Positions 1-7,808 of a stretch of DNA of 36,237 bases are shown here, one piece after another. Every line of letters begins with the position of its first letter. Position 1 is the stretch's first letter. This DNA comes from an uncultured Clostridia bacterium (GTDB lineage: Bacteria; Bacillota; Clostridia; Lachnospirales; Cellulosilyticaceae). Both the position numbers and the translations under genes were made by a program. Where the stretch lies: the NCBI GenBank assembly GCA_937981575.1, contig CALJNR010000070.1:1-36237 (forward strand). Direction: 5' to 3'. Below the pieces are notes generated by a model, which made no database searches, was not told where the DNA came from, and saw only the letters and a list, made by a program, of their open reading frames with translations.

Positions 1-149
1 TGGAGGCTCATGGTCAAGGGAACCGTGGAATAAATGTGGAAGATTTAAATAAAATATGCCTGCAAGCCACACAAAAATTCCCCACCTTGGGGTGAGAAAA
101 AATCTTTGCAAAACTGAGGAATTTTCTCTTGCAAAAAACAAGCCCAGCA

Positions 150-204
150 AAAGAGACAGCCTATTAACGATGAGGGAGGTAAATATTTAATAGGCTGCCT
201 CTTT
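150..204. terminator. Long hairpin, probable terminator
   Basis: Arms at 150-167 and 187-204 pair over 17 of 18 positions. The single exception is A-C in a + strand transcript but would be a G-U wobble in a - strand transcript. T-rich tracts flank both sides, so it could stop transcription either way. No complete gene is visible to its left, so the gene it serves probably lies mostly outside the window. Confidence 0.6.
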
Positions 205-670
205 TTTCTAAATAACGATTTAATTAGAAATGTCACTAAAAGTTACTCTAATGGTTCATATATCTTTTTTATATACTGACTATCTTATCTGAAAAACTCA
301 TATTCTTAAATAGATGTTGTTGCACTTTAAGTACAATATATTTCAAAGTATTTGTTCTACAAGCCAAAAAATTTTATCAATATTTTACCCATACTTTTTA
401 CTAAAAATCAATATCCTCTACTACAGATCAAATATCCCTGACTTTTAGTAGCTTAAACCCTTTAACTACTGCATTTCTGGAGACTTTTTTTATTTATAGA
501 ATATTTTGTCATAATGATTAACTATGTTATAAATATGTGTTCTGTATACATGACAAAACCTATAGATTTAGTAAAATTATAGTTAAAAAAATTTTAGTTT
601 TATGATATTATTATATACATAAAATAATTCCGACCTCTACAGTATTATTATAACAAGGAGATGACTTCTT
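205..670. other. AT-rich intergenic region upstream of the flavodoxin gene
   Basis: No gene is visible in this stretch. It holds a likely promoter near 506-533. It also has a perfect 9-bp dyad (TTTTGTCAT at 504-512 and ATGACAAAA at 550-558, 37 bases apart) and a weaker inverted repeat between about 399-410 and 438-450. The dyad could be two half-sites for a regulator, but this is only inferred from symmetry. Confidence 0.4.
506..533 (+). promoter_or_regulatory. Possible promoter for the flavodoxin-domain gene
   Basis: TTGTCA (506-511) is followed after 16 bases by TATAAA (528-533). The -35 box lies inside the left arm of the 9-bp dyad at 504-512/550-558, so a protein bound to that dyad could block it. 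The leader to the gene at 671 would be about 130 bases. Confidence 0.4.
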
Positions 671-1216
671 ATGCTAAATGAAGCTACTAAGACTGTTGTA
701 ATTTACAATTCAAAGTATGGAAGTACTAGGCAGTTTGCCACATGGATTGCGGAGGAAATATCTGCAGATCTTTTCTCAGATACTGACATTACAATAAGTG
801 ACTTACATAAATATTCTACTATAGTATTTGGCGGTTCTTTACATGCAGTAGGTATTAAAGGGATTAAACTTATAACTAAAAACTTCGAAATTCTAAAAAA
901 CAAAAAAATAATTATATTTGCAGTTGGATGCTCTCCTGGAAGGCCAGAAGCACTTACAAAAGTCTTTAACCATAATTTTGGTAAGCTTTCTAACAAAGAT
1001 TTGATACACTTCTTTTACTTAAGAGGCTCTTTTAATTTTACGAATTTAACCGCTTCTGATAAGTTGCTTATGAATGCGTTAAAAGCAAAGATAAAATTAA
1101 AAAAAGATGATGAAGTGGATGAAGACTCAAAAAACTTACTCGCTTGTTATGACCGTCCTGTTGATTGGACAGATCCAAAAGCTATTATTCCTATTATTGA
1201 GTGCATAAAAAAATAA
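671..1216 (+). CDS. Flavodoxin-domain protein (HemG/Flavodoxin_5-like)
   Basis: A 181-residue cytosolic protein. It opens with a beta strand and a phosphate-binding loop (VVIYNSKYGSTRQFA, residues about 9-23) typical of FMN-binding flavodoxins, followed by the 'IVFGGSLHAVG' strand-loop near residues 51-61 and a 'FAVGCSPG' strand near 82-89. This arrangement is that of the flavodoxin-like family that includes menaquinone-dependent protoporphyrinogen oxidase (HemG). No haem genes are adjacent, so a role in haem synthesis is not supported; an uncharacterised FMN redox protein is the safer call. The start is set by AAGGAG at 655-660, ten bases before the ATG. It appears to be a single-gene unit, with 142 bases before the next gene and no clear terminator seen. 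Confidence 0.8.
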   Translation: MLNEATKTVVIYNSKYGSTRQFATWIAEEISADLFSDTDITISDLHKYSTIVFGGSLHAVGIKGIKLITKNFEILKNKKIIIFAVGCSPGRPEALTKVFNHNFGKLSNKDLIHFFYLRGSFNFTNLTASDKLLMNALKAKIKLKKDDEVDEDSKNLLACYDRPVDWTDPKAIIPIIECIKK

Positions 1217-1358
1217 TGTAATATCTTTCTTTTTGTTGCTTTTAATGTAGTCCATATGCTGTTTTCTTTAAAATAATAAAAGAATCTATTAAAATCCATA
1301 ACTATGCTATAGACATTTTCGTTGTTAATATTGATTGACTCAAGAGAGAGGGGTACTT

Positions 1359-2450
1359 ATGAAACTTATTAATGTTGATTCTTTATCCGGGGGCGAAGTC
1401 TTGGCACAAGACATTGTATGTGAAGACGGCACTATGCTTCTTAAAAGATCTACCAGGCTTAGACAAGCTTTTAAGGACAAGTTATTAGAAAGAAATATTT
1501 ATAAAGTTTTTGTAACTGATAATGCAGTTGATCCCGAAAAACCTAATCCTATTATTTCTAAAGAAACCAGAAACTTAATCTGTGAAGAGTTAAAAAAACA
1601 ATTTATACTCGTAAAAGATAAAATAGCTGTTGACCCAGAAGTAATGAATGAAATCGCTTCCATTCTTCTTGATCAGATTCCTGAGTCCCAAGCTGCTTAT
1701 GACATAAAGGATATTCATGTAAACGATATGTGTACTTATGAGCACAGCATATCTGTAGCTGTCTTAAGCGCTCTGGTATCAAGAAAACTAAATCTCCCGC
1801 CTGATCTTGTTCACCAAGTAACTATAGGCGCGTTGCTTCATGATGTAGGTAAAATCATTATTCCAAATGATATACTTAACAAACCAAGCAAATTATCAAA
1901 TCCTGAATATGAAATCATAAAAACTCATACAACCTTAGGGTATCAAATGATTAAGGAACATACAGGACTTAATCCTATATCTAAATTAATTGTCCTTTGT
2001 CATCATGAGCGTGAGGATGGTTCTGGGTATCCATTAAATAAATCCGATGATCTGCATATTGCAGCAAAAGTGGTTGCAGCATGTGATATTTTGGATGCAC
2101 TGATTACCGATAGACCTTATAGAGCTGCAATGCCATTAAATCAGGCCTTGCTCATACTTAGAGGCGAAAAAATTGCACGGGATGTTAGAAAATCTATTGA
2201 GGACCTCCTTGAATTCCACCCTATTGACAGCATTGTGCTACTTAACACCGGTGATATTGCTACTGTGGAATCTAACCATTCAAATAATTTAAGGTGTCCT
2301 AAAGTACGAACTATATATAACCTAAAGGACAATCAATATGTATCTAAGAAAATAGACTTATCTAAATCTACTGATATATGTATTACTAAAAAGCTAGATC
2401 TTAATGAAACCCTTAATAAAATTATTAAAAGTCAGCCTTTGGTATTTTAA
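1359..2450 (+). CDS. HD-GYP domain protein, first of a tandem pair
   Basis: A 363-residue predicted cyclic-di-nucleotide phosphodiesterase. An N-terminal domain of about 55 residues ('SLSGGEVLAQDI...DGTMLL') of the kind often found before HD-GYP domains is followed by the catalytic domain. HDVGK is at residues 161-165 and the full HHExxDGxGYP signature at 215-225, so the metal ligands are intact; activity on c-di-GMP is known for the family and inferred here. The C-terminal stretch (about 293-350) has the 'VLLNTGDIATV' element seen in this class. No transmembrane segment is visible. I chose ATG 1359, preceded by GAGAGAGGGG, over the upstream TTG at 1335, which would place the ribosome-binding site inside the gene. 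The neighbour at 2580 is a gap-free paralog. Confidence 0.88.
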   Translation: MKLINVDSLSGGEVLAQDIVCEDGTMLLKRSTRLRQAFKDKLLERNIYKVFVTDNAVDPEKPNPIISKETRNLICEELKKQFILVKDKIAVDPEVMNEIASILLDQIPESQAAYDIKDIHVNDMCTYEHSISVAVLSALVSRKLNLPPDLVHQVTIGALLHDVGKIIIPNDILNKPSKLSNPEYEIIKTHTTLGYQMIKEHTGLNPISKLIVLCHHEREDGSGYPLNKSDDLHIAAKVVAACDILDALITDRPYRAAMPLNQALLILRGEKIARDVRKSIEDLLEFHPIDSIVLLNTGDIATVESNHSNNLRCPKVRTIYNLKDNQYVSKKIDLSKSTDICITKKLDLNETLNKIIKSQPLVF

Positions 2451-2579
2451 TTAACTTTATTATAAACCTAAGCTTATTGTATTCCTTTAATTTTTATCTC
2501 TAAATTCTACTAACTTATATCTAAATGTTGTATAATAATAAATACATATTCTGTGAAGCTATTTAAATGGAGGGACCTT

Positions 2580-3662
2580 ATGAAGTTTACTACTGTCAGC
2601 TCATTATCTGGGAGAGAAATTTTAGCACGGGATGTTTTATATAAAGATGGGACTGTACTTCTTAAAAAATCAACAAGAATGAGGGAAGCATTTAAACAGC
2701 AGCTGCTGGTTAATGGTATTGAAAAAATCTATATTGAAGATGGCATGAAAGATCCTCATACTCCTACTCAAATTGTTTCACATGAAACAAGGCTTTTATT
2801 AAGTAATGAACTAAAAAAGCAGTTTGATATAGTCAGAAATAAGATTTCCGTTAATCCAGAAATCTTAAATGATATTTCTAACATTTTATTAGAAGATGTT
2901 CCTACTACTCCTGCTGCTTATGATCTTTTAGATATTCGTGTTAATGATACTATAACTTACGAGCATAGTATTTGTGTTGCTATTTTGACAGCTCTTGTCT
3001 GTAAACAATTAAACTTATCTCATACATTATCTAGTGAAATAACTATTGGCGCTCTGCTCCATGATATTGGTAAAATGATTATACCAAGAGATATCGTTAA
3101 TAAACAAAGTAAGCTAACTGATGAAGAATACCAGATTATGAAAGATCATCCGACACTGGGTTATCAAATGATCAAAGACTATGATGACATTAGTAACACA
3201 TCTAAACTTATAGTTCTTAATCACCATGAGAGAGAAGATGGTTCAGGATATCCTTCTGGAAATGGCGCTGCTTTACATATTGGTGCTAAAATAGTAGGTG
3301 CCTGTGATATATTAGAGGCTCTTATTACTGAAAGACCTTATAGGCGTGCTGTATCTCTTGAACAAGCCTTACTTATACTCAGAAGTGAAAAAATAGCTGA
3401 TGAAGTTAGAATTGCTCTTGAGCAGCTCTTAGAATTCTACCCGATTGATACAATTGTCTTATTAAATACAAGTGATATTGCTATTGTAGAGGCTACTCAT
3501 TCTAATGATATAAAAAGACCTATCGTTAAAACCATTTATAGTTTAACAAAGAATGATTATGTCTCTGAAAAGATAGATTTAGTATCTTGTCCAGAGGTTA
3601 AGGTTGTTAAGAAACTTGATCTTAATGATACCATCAGAAAGGTTTTAGCAAATCAGCCATAG
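2580..3662 (+). CDS. HD-GYP domain protein, second of a tandem pair
   Basis: A 360-residue paralog of the preceding gene, alignable without gaps nearly end to end and clearly more than half identical by eye. It keeps HDIGK (161-165) and HHEREDGSGYP (215-225), so it too should be an active cyclic-di-nucleotide phosphodiesterase. Differences cluster in the loop after the GYP motif (SGNGAA against LNKSDD) and in the last 60 residues. ATG 2580 is preceded by GGAGGG and is preferred to an upstream GTG at 2553. The 129-base gap before it contains TATAAT at 2531-2536 but no good -35 box, so it may be transcribed separately or with its partner. The racemase-like gene follows after 42 bases. Confidence 0.88.
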   Translation: MKFTTVSSLSGREILARDVLYKDGTVLLKKSTRMREAFKQQLLVNGIEKIYIEDGMKDPHTPTQIVSHETRLLLSNELKKQFDIVRNKISVNPEILNDISNILLEDVPTTPAAYDLLDIRVNDTITYEHSICVAILTALVCKQLNLSHTLSSEITIGALLHDIGKMIIPRDIVNKQSKLTDEEYQIMKDHPTLGYQMIKDYDDISNTSKLIVLNHHEREDGSGYPSGNGAALHIGAKIVGACDILEALITERPYRRAVSLEQALLILRSEKIADEVRIALEQLLEFYPIDTIVLLNTSDIAIVEATHSNDIKRPIVKTIYSLTKNDYVSEKIDLVSCPEVKVVKKLDLNDTIRKVLANQP

Positions 3663-3704
3663 CATATAACATGTGAAAGGGTTAATAATTATCGGAGGCT
3701 TTCA

Positions 3705-4409
3705 ATGACCAAAATAGGAATGATTGGCGGGCTTGGGCCTACTGCTACGCTTTATTACTATAAAACAATCCTTGAAGACTATAAATATGCTATGGGTATG
3801 CCTGGTTCTCCTGAAATAATTATCTATAGTATGGATAACCACACGCTTCAAGACTTAATAAAAAGAGAACGTTGGTCAATCCTTGTAAGCTGGCTGATTC
3901 GCGGAATAAAAACATTGCACTTCTCTGGGGCTGGCTTTGCCTTTATTGCTGGCACAACTCCGCATATTGTTTTTGATGAGCTCCAGCGCATTTCTCCCAT
4001 TCCTTTGATCAGCATCGTAGAGGAAGCTTGTTATAATGCAGCGAGTCTTAATCTTAAAAGAGTAGGGCTGCTTGGAACCGCTTTTACGATGCAAAGTAGC
4101 ATATATAAAAATGTCTTTGATAAAAAGGAAATTGAAATAGTTATCCCTACACTTTTAGAGCAGCAATATATCCACAAAAAAATGTCTACAGAAATTCAAT
4201 TAGGGGTATTTTCTGAAGAGATCAAAACGCGCTTTATAGAAATAATTAATCGTATGAAATACTTAGAGAATATTGAAGGGATTGTGCTTGGCTGTACAAA
4301 ACTTCCTGCTTTCCTCCCGCATCTTAACTTGGATATTCCTGTTATTAATACCCCTCTGGTGCATATTAACAGCATCATAAAACAATATATCAAAATCAAT
4401 AACAGATAA
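3705..4409 (+). CDS. Aspartate/glutamate racemase family protein, atypical active site
   Basis: A 234-residue cytosolic protein. It begins with the family hallmark 'KIGMIGGLGPTAT' (residues 3-15) and ends its second half with 'VLGCTKLPAFL', which carries the second active-site cysteine. PLP-independent racemases normally use two cysteines. The first usually sits in a C-N-T-(A/P)-H motif; here that segment reads AGTTPH, so the Cys position is Gly and the Asn is Thr. Single-cysteine relatives with Thr in place of the first Cys are known (E. coli YgeA), but Gly cannot act as an acid/base. It may be a very specialised racemase, or an isomerase or lyase-like enzyme. GGAGG seven bases before the ATG supports the start. 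The gene ends at the hairpin 4411-4440. Confidence 0.82.
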   Translation: MTKIGMIGGLGPTATLYYYKTILEDYKYAMGMPGSPEIIIYSMDNHTLQDLIKRERWSILVSWLIRGIKTLHFSGAGFAFIAGTTPHIVFDELQRISPIPLISIVEEACYNAASLNLKRVGLLGTAFTMQSSIYKNVFDKKEIEIVIPTLLEQQYIHKKMSTEIQLGVFSEEIKTRFIEIINRMKYLENIEGIVLGCTKLPAFLPHLNLDIPVINTPLVHINSIIKQYIKINNR

Positions 4410-4410
4410 A

Positions 4411-4446
4411 AAAGATGGTTCTACGATTAGAATCATCTTTCTTTTA
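4411..4446. terminator. Bidirectional terminator between convergent genes
   Basis: The 30-base hairpin at 4411-4440 pairs AAAGATG with CATCTTT and then TTCTA with TAGAA around a short loop. It has an A-rich left flank and a T-rich right flank, so it can end both the racemase-like gene (+) and the ABC permease operon (-). Confidence 0.75.
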
Positions 4447-4498
4447 TCTAATGCTATTTACAAGCTATCAGTATCTAGCTATATTGTGATTTCCTATC

Positions 4499-5254
4499 TT
4501 ATTCTAGATTAAGGTGTTTTTTTAGTATAAAATCGGTACCCATAAAAAGTATGATATTGAGAATAATGTTAGCAATTAGAATAATACTTGCAGCTACTAT
4601 TTCTTGACCTATAAGAACGGGTGATAATATATGGGCAGCGATTACAGTAATCCATTGAATAGCTGTACTTATTACAAAGAATGCTACAAAAGACATAACG
4701 CCTCTATGTTTATTAAATACTGGCAGCTGCGCAGTTGCTAGTGAAATATAAATTGTCAAGATCGTTCCTATATAACCAAGCAGCCCAATAAGTGGTATTT
4801 CTATAATCATAATAATCTTTTCTGTTGTAAGATCCTGAGTTAATAGGAACATTAATTCTCTAATACCTTCTTGAAACTCTATAATCGTTGCTTGATCTGT
4901 TATAAGTATAATAAATGATATAACAGCTATAATACCGCTGACAATAGTCCATAGTGTTGCAGTAACCAGCTTTGATAAGATAAGTTTGGCTGAACTTACG
5001 GGCAGGGTAAACATCAAATAACCCTCATCTGAAAGCAAATTCTTTTTAAAACGCTGAACGATAGCTATAATAGTGAGCACCCCAAGTGCAATAAATAACC
5101 CAGCTAGGACCATACTTGTAAGATTAAATGCAAGGTCACTGCTTGTTAATCTCACTAATCTGTTGACAATAGACACTAATATAATTGCTATATAAATAGG
5201 TAAAAAAGTTCTAGCAGTCGCTTTAAACTCATATTTTAATAATTTCCTTAGCAT
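4499..5254 (-). CDS. ABC-2 type transporter permease
   Basis: A 251-residue integral membrane protein with about six hydrophobic segments (roughly residues 16-36, 48-68, 95-120, 150-175, 185-205 and 218-240). The short basic loop containing 'NLLSDEGYLMFTLPVS' after the second segment is typical of permeases paired with GntR-controlled ATPases in Firmicutes. Its start overlaps the end of the ATPase gene by seven bases, so the two are translationally coupled and should form one exporter or membrane-stress transporter. The substrate cannot be told from sequence. It is the last gene of the operon 6498-4499 and ends before the terminator at 4411-4440. Confidence 0.85.
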   Translation of the reverse strand: MLRKLLKYEFKATARTFLPIYIAIILVSIVNRLVRLTSSDLAFNLTSMVLAGLFIALGVLTIIAIVQRFKKNLLSDEGYLMFTLPVSSAKLILSKLVTATLWTIVSGIIAVISFIILITDQATIIEFQEGIRELMFLLTQDLTTEKIIMIIEIPLIGLLGYIGTILTIYISLATAQLPVFNKHRGVMSFVAFFVISTAIQWITVIAAHILSPVLIGQEIVAASIILIANIILNIILFMGTDFILKKHLNLE

Positions 5255-5946
5255 ACAAATACCTCCCTGAACAGCGCGTCAATGGACTTGCCCTTCTCTT
5301 CTCTTATATCATCTACACTTCCTTGCAGTACAATATTCCCCTGTGACAAAAATACCACATCATCACAGATATTTTCGATTTCCTGAATAAGGTGAGTAGC
5401 TAATAAAATAGAGCTCTGATCCGAATAATTTTTTATAATTGTTTTAAGTATATAGTCTCTTGCAGCAGGGTCTACTCCGCCTATCGGCTCATCCAAAATA
5501 TAAAGATCTGCAGTTCTTGACATAACAAGTATAAGCTGTACCTTTTCTTTTGTTCCTTTAGACATGGTTTTGAGACTGGAGTTTTGATCTATCTGCAGCT
5601 TTTCTATCATATCTATTGCCTTATTCATATCAAAGTCACTGTAAAAGTCCTGAAAGAACGCAAGCAAGTCTCTTACTTTCATCCAATCGTTAAGATAAGT
5701 TCTCTCTGGAAGATATGAAATAACTTTTCTTGTTTCTATTCCTGGAGCATTGCCATTTATAAGTATTTTTCCTGAAGTTGGTTCAAGAAGTCCGTTAATT
5801 AGTTTGATCATTGTGCTTTTGCCGCTGCCATTAGGCCCTAGTAGTCCTACTATTTTCCCCCGTGGAATGTTTAAATTGATTCCTTTTAAGGCTTCTTTTT
5901 TATTATATTTTTTACTTACATTTTCTAATGTTAATATCTCTCCCAT
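5248..5946 (-). CDS. ABC transporter ATP-binding protein
   Basis: A 232-residue ATPase. Walker A GPNGSGKST is at residues 37-45. The Q-loop position reads LPE, as in the YtrB/YhcG-like branch. The signature is the divergent MSKGTKEK (about 128-135), Walker B is LYILDEP followed by a D-loop 'GGVDPAARD', and an H-loop 'LATHLIQE' is present. The protein drives the adjacent ABC-2 permease. Its ATG directly follows the stop of the 60-residue gene upstream, with AAGGAGG inside that gene's end, so translation is coupled. Regulation is probably through the GntR protein at the head of the operon. Confidence 0.9.
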   Translation of the reverse strand: MGEILTLENVSKKYNKKEALKGINLNIPRGKIVGLLGPNGSGKSTMIKLINGLLEPTSGKILINGNAPGIETRKVISYLPERTYLNDWMKVRDLLAFFQDFYSDFDMNKAIDMIEKLQIDQNSSLKTMSKGTKEKVQLILVMSRTADLYILDEPIGGVDPAARDYILKTIIKNYSDQSSILLATHLIQEIENICDDVVFLSQGNIVLQGSVDDIREEKGKSIDALFREVFVC

Positions 5947-6129
5947 TTACTCTTCCTCCTTTAATAATACTGTTATCTGATCTATTAGCTCCTGCCTGCT
6001 GTATCCTAGCTCCATCAAAGTCATTGTGAACTCATTGATTCGTTGATGAGCTGCACTTAACTTCATCTCTTTCATTAGCGTAAATAGCATACCTCCGTAT
6101 AAGCCATTTATAGATTCTATATACTCCAT
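5947..6129 (-). CDS. Small protein related to the C-terminus of the adjacent GntR regulator
   Basis: A 60-residue protein with no DNA-binding domain. Residues about 25-57 (AHQRINEFTMTLMELGYSRQ, then ELIDQITVLL) match the last 33 residues of the upstream GntR protein (AHQKIDELTTALLQLGYTKK, then ELVELITAFL) position for position, with mostly conservative changes. It looks like a partial duplication of the regulator's helical effector/dimerisation tail. The first 24 residues have no counterpart that I see. Translation is supported by GGGGAGG eight bases before ATG 6129, which lies four bases after the regulator's stop, and by the directly abutting ATPase start. A role in modulating the regulator, for example by mixed dimers, is inference. 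Confidence 0.8.
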   Translation of the reverse strand: MEYIESINGLYGGMLFTLMKEMKLSAAHQRINEFTMTLMELGYSRQELIDQITVLLKEEE

Positions 6130-6132
6130 TCA

Positions 6133-6498
6133 TTATTCCTCCCCTAAAAATGCAGTAATAAGTTCCACTAGCTCCTTTTTAGTATATCCTAACTGCAAAA
6201 GTGCTGTCGTAAGCTCATCAATCTTTTGATGAGCAAAATCTTTTCTCATTTTTTGAATAAGCTCTATATCATCTGTAACATAACGTCCACTTGTGCGTTG
6301 ACTGAATACCAACTTTTCTCTTTCTAGTTCAGCCAGTGCTCTTTGCATTGTGTTTGGGTTGACCCCTGCTTCCTCTGCCAAGTCCCTTACAGAATCTAAT
6401 TTCGATCCTATAGGCATCATACCAGATATAATCCTAAGCTTGAGTTCATCGACTAACTGGATGTAGATAGGCTTGCTGTTATCAAATTCCCATGCCAT
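6133..6498 (-). CDS. GntR-family transcriptional regulator (YtrA type)
   Basis: A 121-residue repressor-type protein. It has an N-terminal winged helix-turn-helix (residues about 10-75, 'PIYIQLVDELKLRIISG...LDSVRDLAEEAGVNPNTMQRAL') followed by a short tail of about 45 residues, the layout of the YtrA subfamily, which lacks a large ligand domain. YtrA-type proteins usually repress ABC transporter operons that begin with their own gene, as here. A perfect palindrome at 6512-6537 overlaps the promoter -10 box and lies just upstream of AAGGAG, so autorepression is very likely. The tail is repeated as a separate small gene directly downstream. Confidence 0.9.
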   Translation of the reverse strand: MAWEFDNSKPIYIQLVDELKLRIISGMMPIGSKLDSVRDLAEEAGVNPNTMQRALAELEREKLVFSQRTSGRYVTDDIELIQKMRKDFAHQKIDELTTALLQLGYTKKELVELITAFLGEE

Positions 6499-6511
6499 TG
6501 TACCAACTCCT

Positions 6512-6537
6512 TATTGTATTAATCACTTAATACAATA
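6512..6537. promoter_or_regulatory. Palindromic operator of the GntR operon
   Basis: Two perfect 11-base arms (TATTGTATTAA and TTAATACAATA) are separated by TCAC. The site covers half of the -10 box (6535-6540) and the expected transcription start, and ends just before the Shine-Dalgarno sequence. A bound dimer would block transcription. That the GntR protein at 6133-6498 binds it is inferred from position and symmetry. Confidence 0.85.
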
Positions 6538-6563
6538 ATATATCTATAGATTTCGTTTGTCAA
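6535..6563 (-). promoter_or_regulatory. Promoter of the GntR-ABC operon
   Basis: On the - strand, a consensus -35 TTGACA (6563-6558) is followed by a 17-base spacer and -10 TATTAT (6540-6535), one base from consensus. Transcription would start inside the operator at 6512-6537. Such a strong promoter fits an operon kept off by a repressor. Confidence 0.85.
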
Positions 6564-6674
6564 TATAAATTTTAAATTTTCTTAGATAAATTTAGTTCTC
6601 TTTAAAATGCTAAATAAGTCTTTAAAAACTATCTGTTTCTATATCTAAGATTTATTATTTTTTTTGTACTTCTG

Positions 6675-6703
6675 TCTACATAGTCTTATTAATTTGATAT
6701 AAT
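6675..6703 (+). promoter_or_regulatory. Extended -10 promoter for the ACT-domain gene
   Basis: TGATATAAT (6695-6703) is an extended -10 element with a perfect TATAAT. A weak -35 (TCTACA, 6675-6680) sits 17 bases upstream of the TATAAT. The transcript would carry a leader of about 65 bases before the gene at 6775. Confidence 0.6.
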
Positions 6704-6774
6704 GATCTTAATTAACAAATACCTTATGGGTTATATACGGCCTTATTGACGGTTATTGAAATAAAGGAGATACT

Positions 6775-7173
6775 ATGAAAAACTATTCTTTAAATCTGGA
6801 AATTTTGGAAGGGACTTATTGCGTATGTAAAGGATTATCAACTCATGACATCAGCAACATTCAAGAGATGAGTGACTTTTTCTCACTAACTAAGACATGT
6901 GATGAACTATCTGTAGTTTGCAGCCAGATGGCTGTTCCTAATAATGTTCAGGCAGAGTGTGAAAGAGATTGGAAGATCTTTAAGGTTATGGGTCCTTTAG
7001 ACTTTTCTTTAGTAGGTATACTTGCAAATCTTAGCGCCCTGCTTACAGCTGCATCTATTAGTATTTTTGTTATATCTACTTTCGATACAGATTATATTCT
7101 TATAAAGGAAGTTAATCTGGATCAAGCAGTTACTGCACTCGAAAAAGGTGGACATACTATTAAAACATACTAA
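6775..7173 (+). CDS. ACT domain-containing protein
   Basis: A 132-residue cytosolic protein. The second half (about residues 65-130) has the ACT_7/CASTOR-like pattern, with 'FKVMGPLDFSLVGILANLSALL' as a strand and helix and 'SIFVISTFDTDYILIKEVNLDQAVTAL' as strand-strand-helix. The first half resembles a diverged second ACT copy. Such proteins bind amino acids or small ligands; the ligand is unknown. AAAGGAG before the ATG supports the start. It is followed after about 100 bases by the SseB-domain gene and may be a separate unit. It has no partner enzyme fused or adjacent that would reveal the pathway. Confidence 0.8.
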   Translation: MKNYSLNLEILEGTYCVCKGLSTHDISNIQEMSDFFSLTKTCDELSVVCSQMAVPNNVQAECERDWKIFKVMGPLDFSLVGILANLSALLTAASISIFVISTFDTDYILIKEVNLDQAVTALEKGGHTIKTY

Positions 7174-7271
7174 TCTCATTTTCATTTCTAAGATTATTTT
7201 TAATGATTTAAAGTATAATATAGATATGATATGATAATATTAGGTCATGTTTACTAAAGGAGGTTTTATTG

Positions 7272-7778
7272 ATGCATAACTTTTATAATCTTAATCCAAA
7301 CCATGAAGCTCATTTAACTAAGGAGTCAGCTAATATCATCTTAGATATAAATGCTCCCCTTGAAAATAAAGAATTTGATAGGTTGTTCGAAGCATATTGC
7401 ATAGCGCCAAGTGAAACTGCTCAAAATGACTTAGGAATGCACCTTAATGAAATGAATTATCTATTAGGTCTTATTACAGATGAAGAAACATCCAGCCAAA
7501 CAAAGCCTTCTCAAATTTCGATACAAAAGGGTGACGATCTTAGACTTCTAATTTGTTCAAACCGTAGCAGAGAAGTATTTTTACCTCTGTTTACTAATGA
7601 TAAAGAGTTAAAAGATTGGTATAACGAGCCGGTTAATACTCTGACAGTGCCCGCAAAGTGGTTATGGAACTTTGTTCTTAATCAAAAAAATTATGCTGGA
7701 ATTCTTATTAATCCGAATAGCATTGCCTGGAGTATCAACATGGAGCAAATACAATCTTTATTAAATGATATTGGTTAA
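7272..7778 (+). CDS. SseB-domain protein
   Basis: A 168-residue protein. The segment from about residue 100 to the end (EVFLPLFTNDKELKDWYNEP, then a valine-rich strand, WLWNFVLNQKNYAGILINPN and 'MEQIQSLL') follows the SseB domain pattern of 'fLPlFT...yaGivINP'. The domain occurs in small bacterial proteins of unclear biochemical role; in enterobacteria one member is a secretion chaperone, which need not apply here. AAAGGAGG eight bases before ATG 7272 decides the start over the adjacent TTG. The residue 1-60 region is probably helical and was not recognised. Confidence 0.7.
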   Translation: MHNFYNLNPNHEAHLTKESANIILDINAPLENKEFDRLFEAYCIAPSETAQNDLGMHLNEMNYLLGLITDEETSSQTKPSQISIQKGDDLRLLICSNRSREVFLPLFTNDKELKDWYNEPVNTLTVPAKWLWNFVLNQKNYAGILINPNSIAWSINMEQIQSLLNDIG

Positions 7779-7808
7779 TCATTCTATCATTTATTAGGAG
7801 GATACCAG

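Noticed and set aside
3..95. Open frame of 30 codons running in from the left edge (+)
   Set aside because: It could be the tail of a gene ending at 95, but it is too short to recognise and other frames give similar short runs, so I do not call it.
45..236. 63-residue open frame on the - strand
   Set aside because: It spans the hairpin at 150-204, has no convincing ribosome-binding site, and its sequence looks like translated non-coding DNA.
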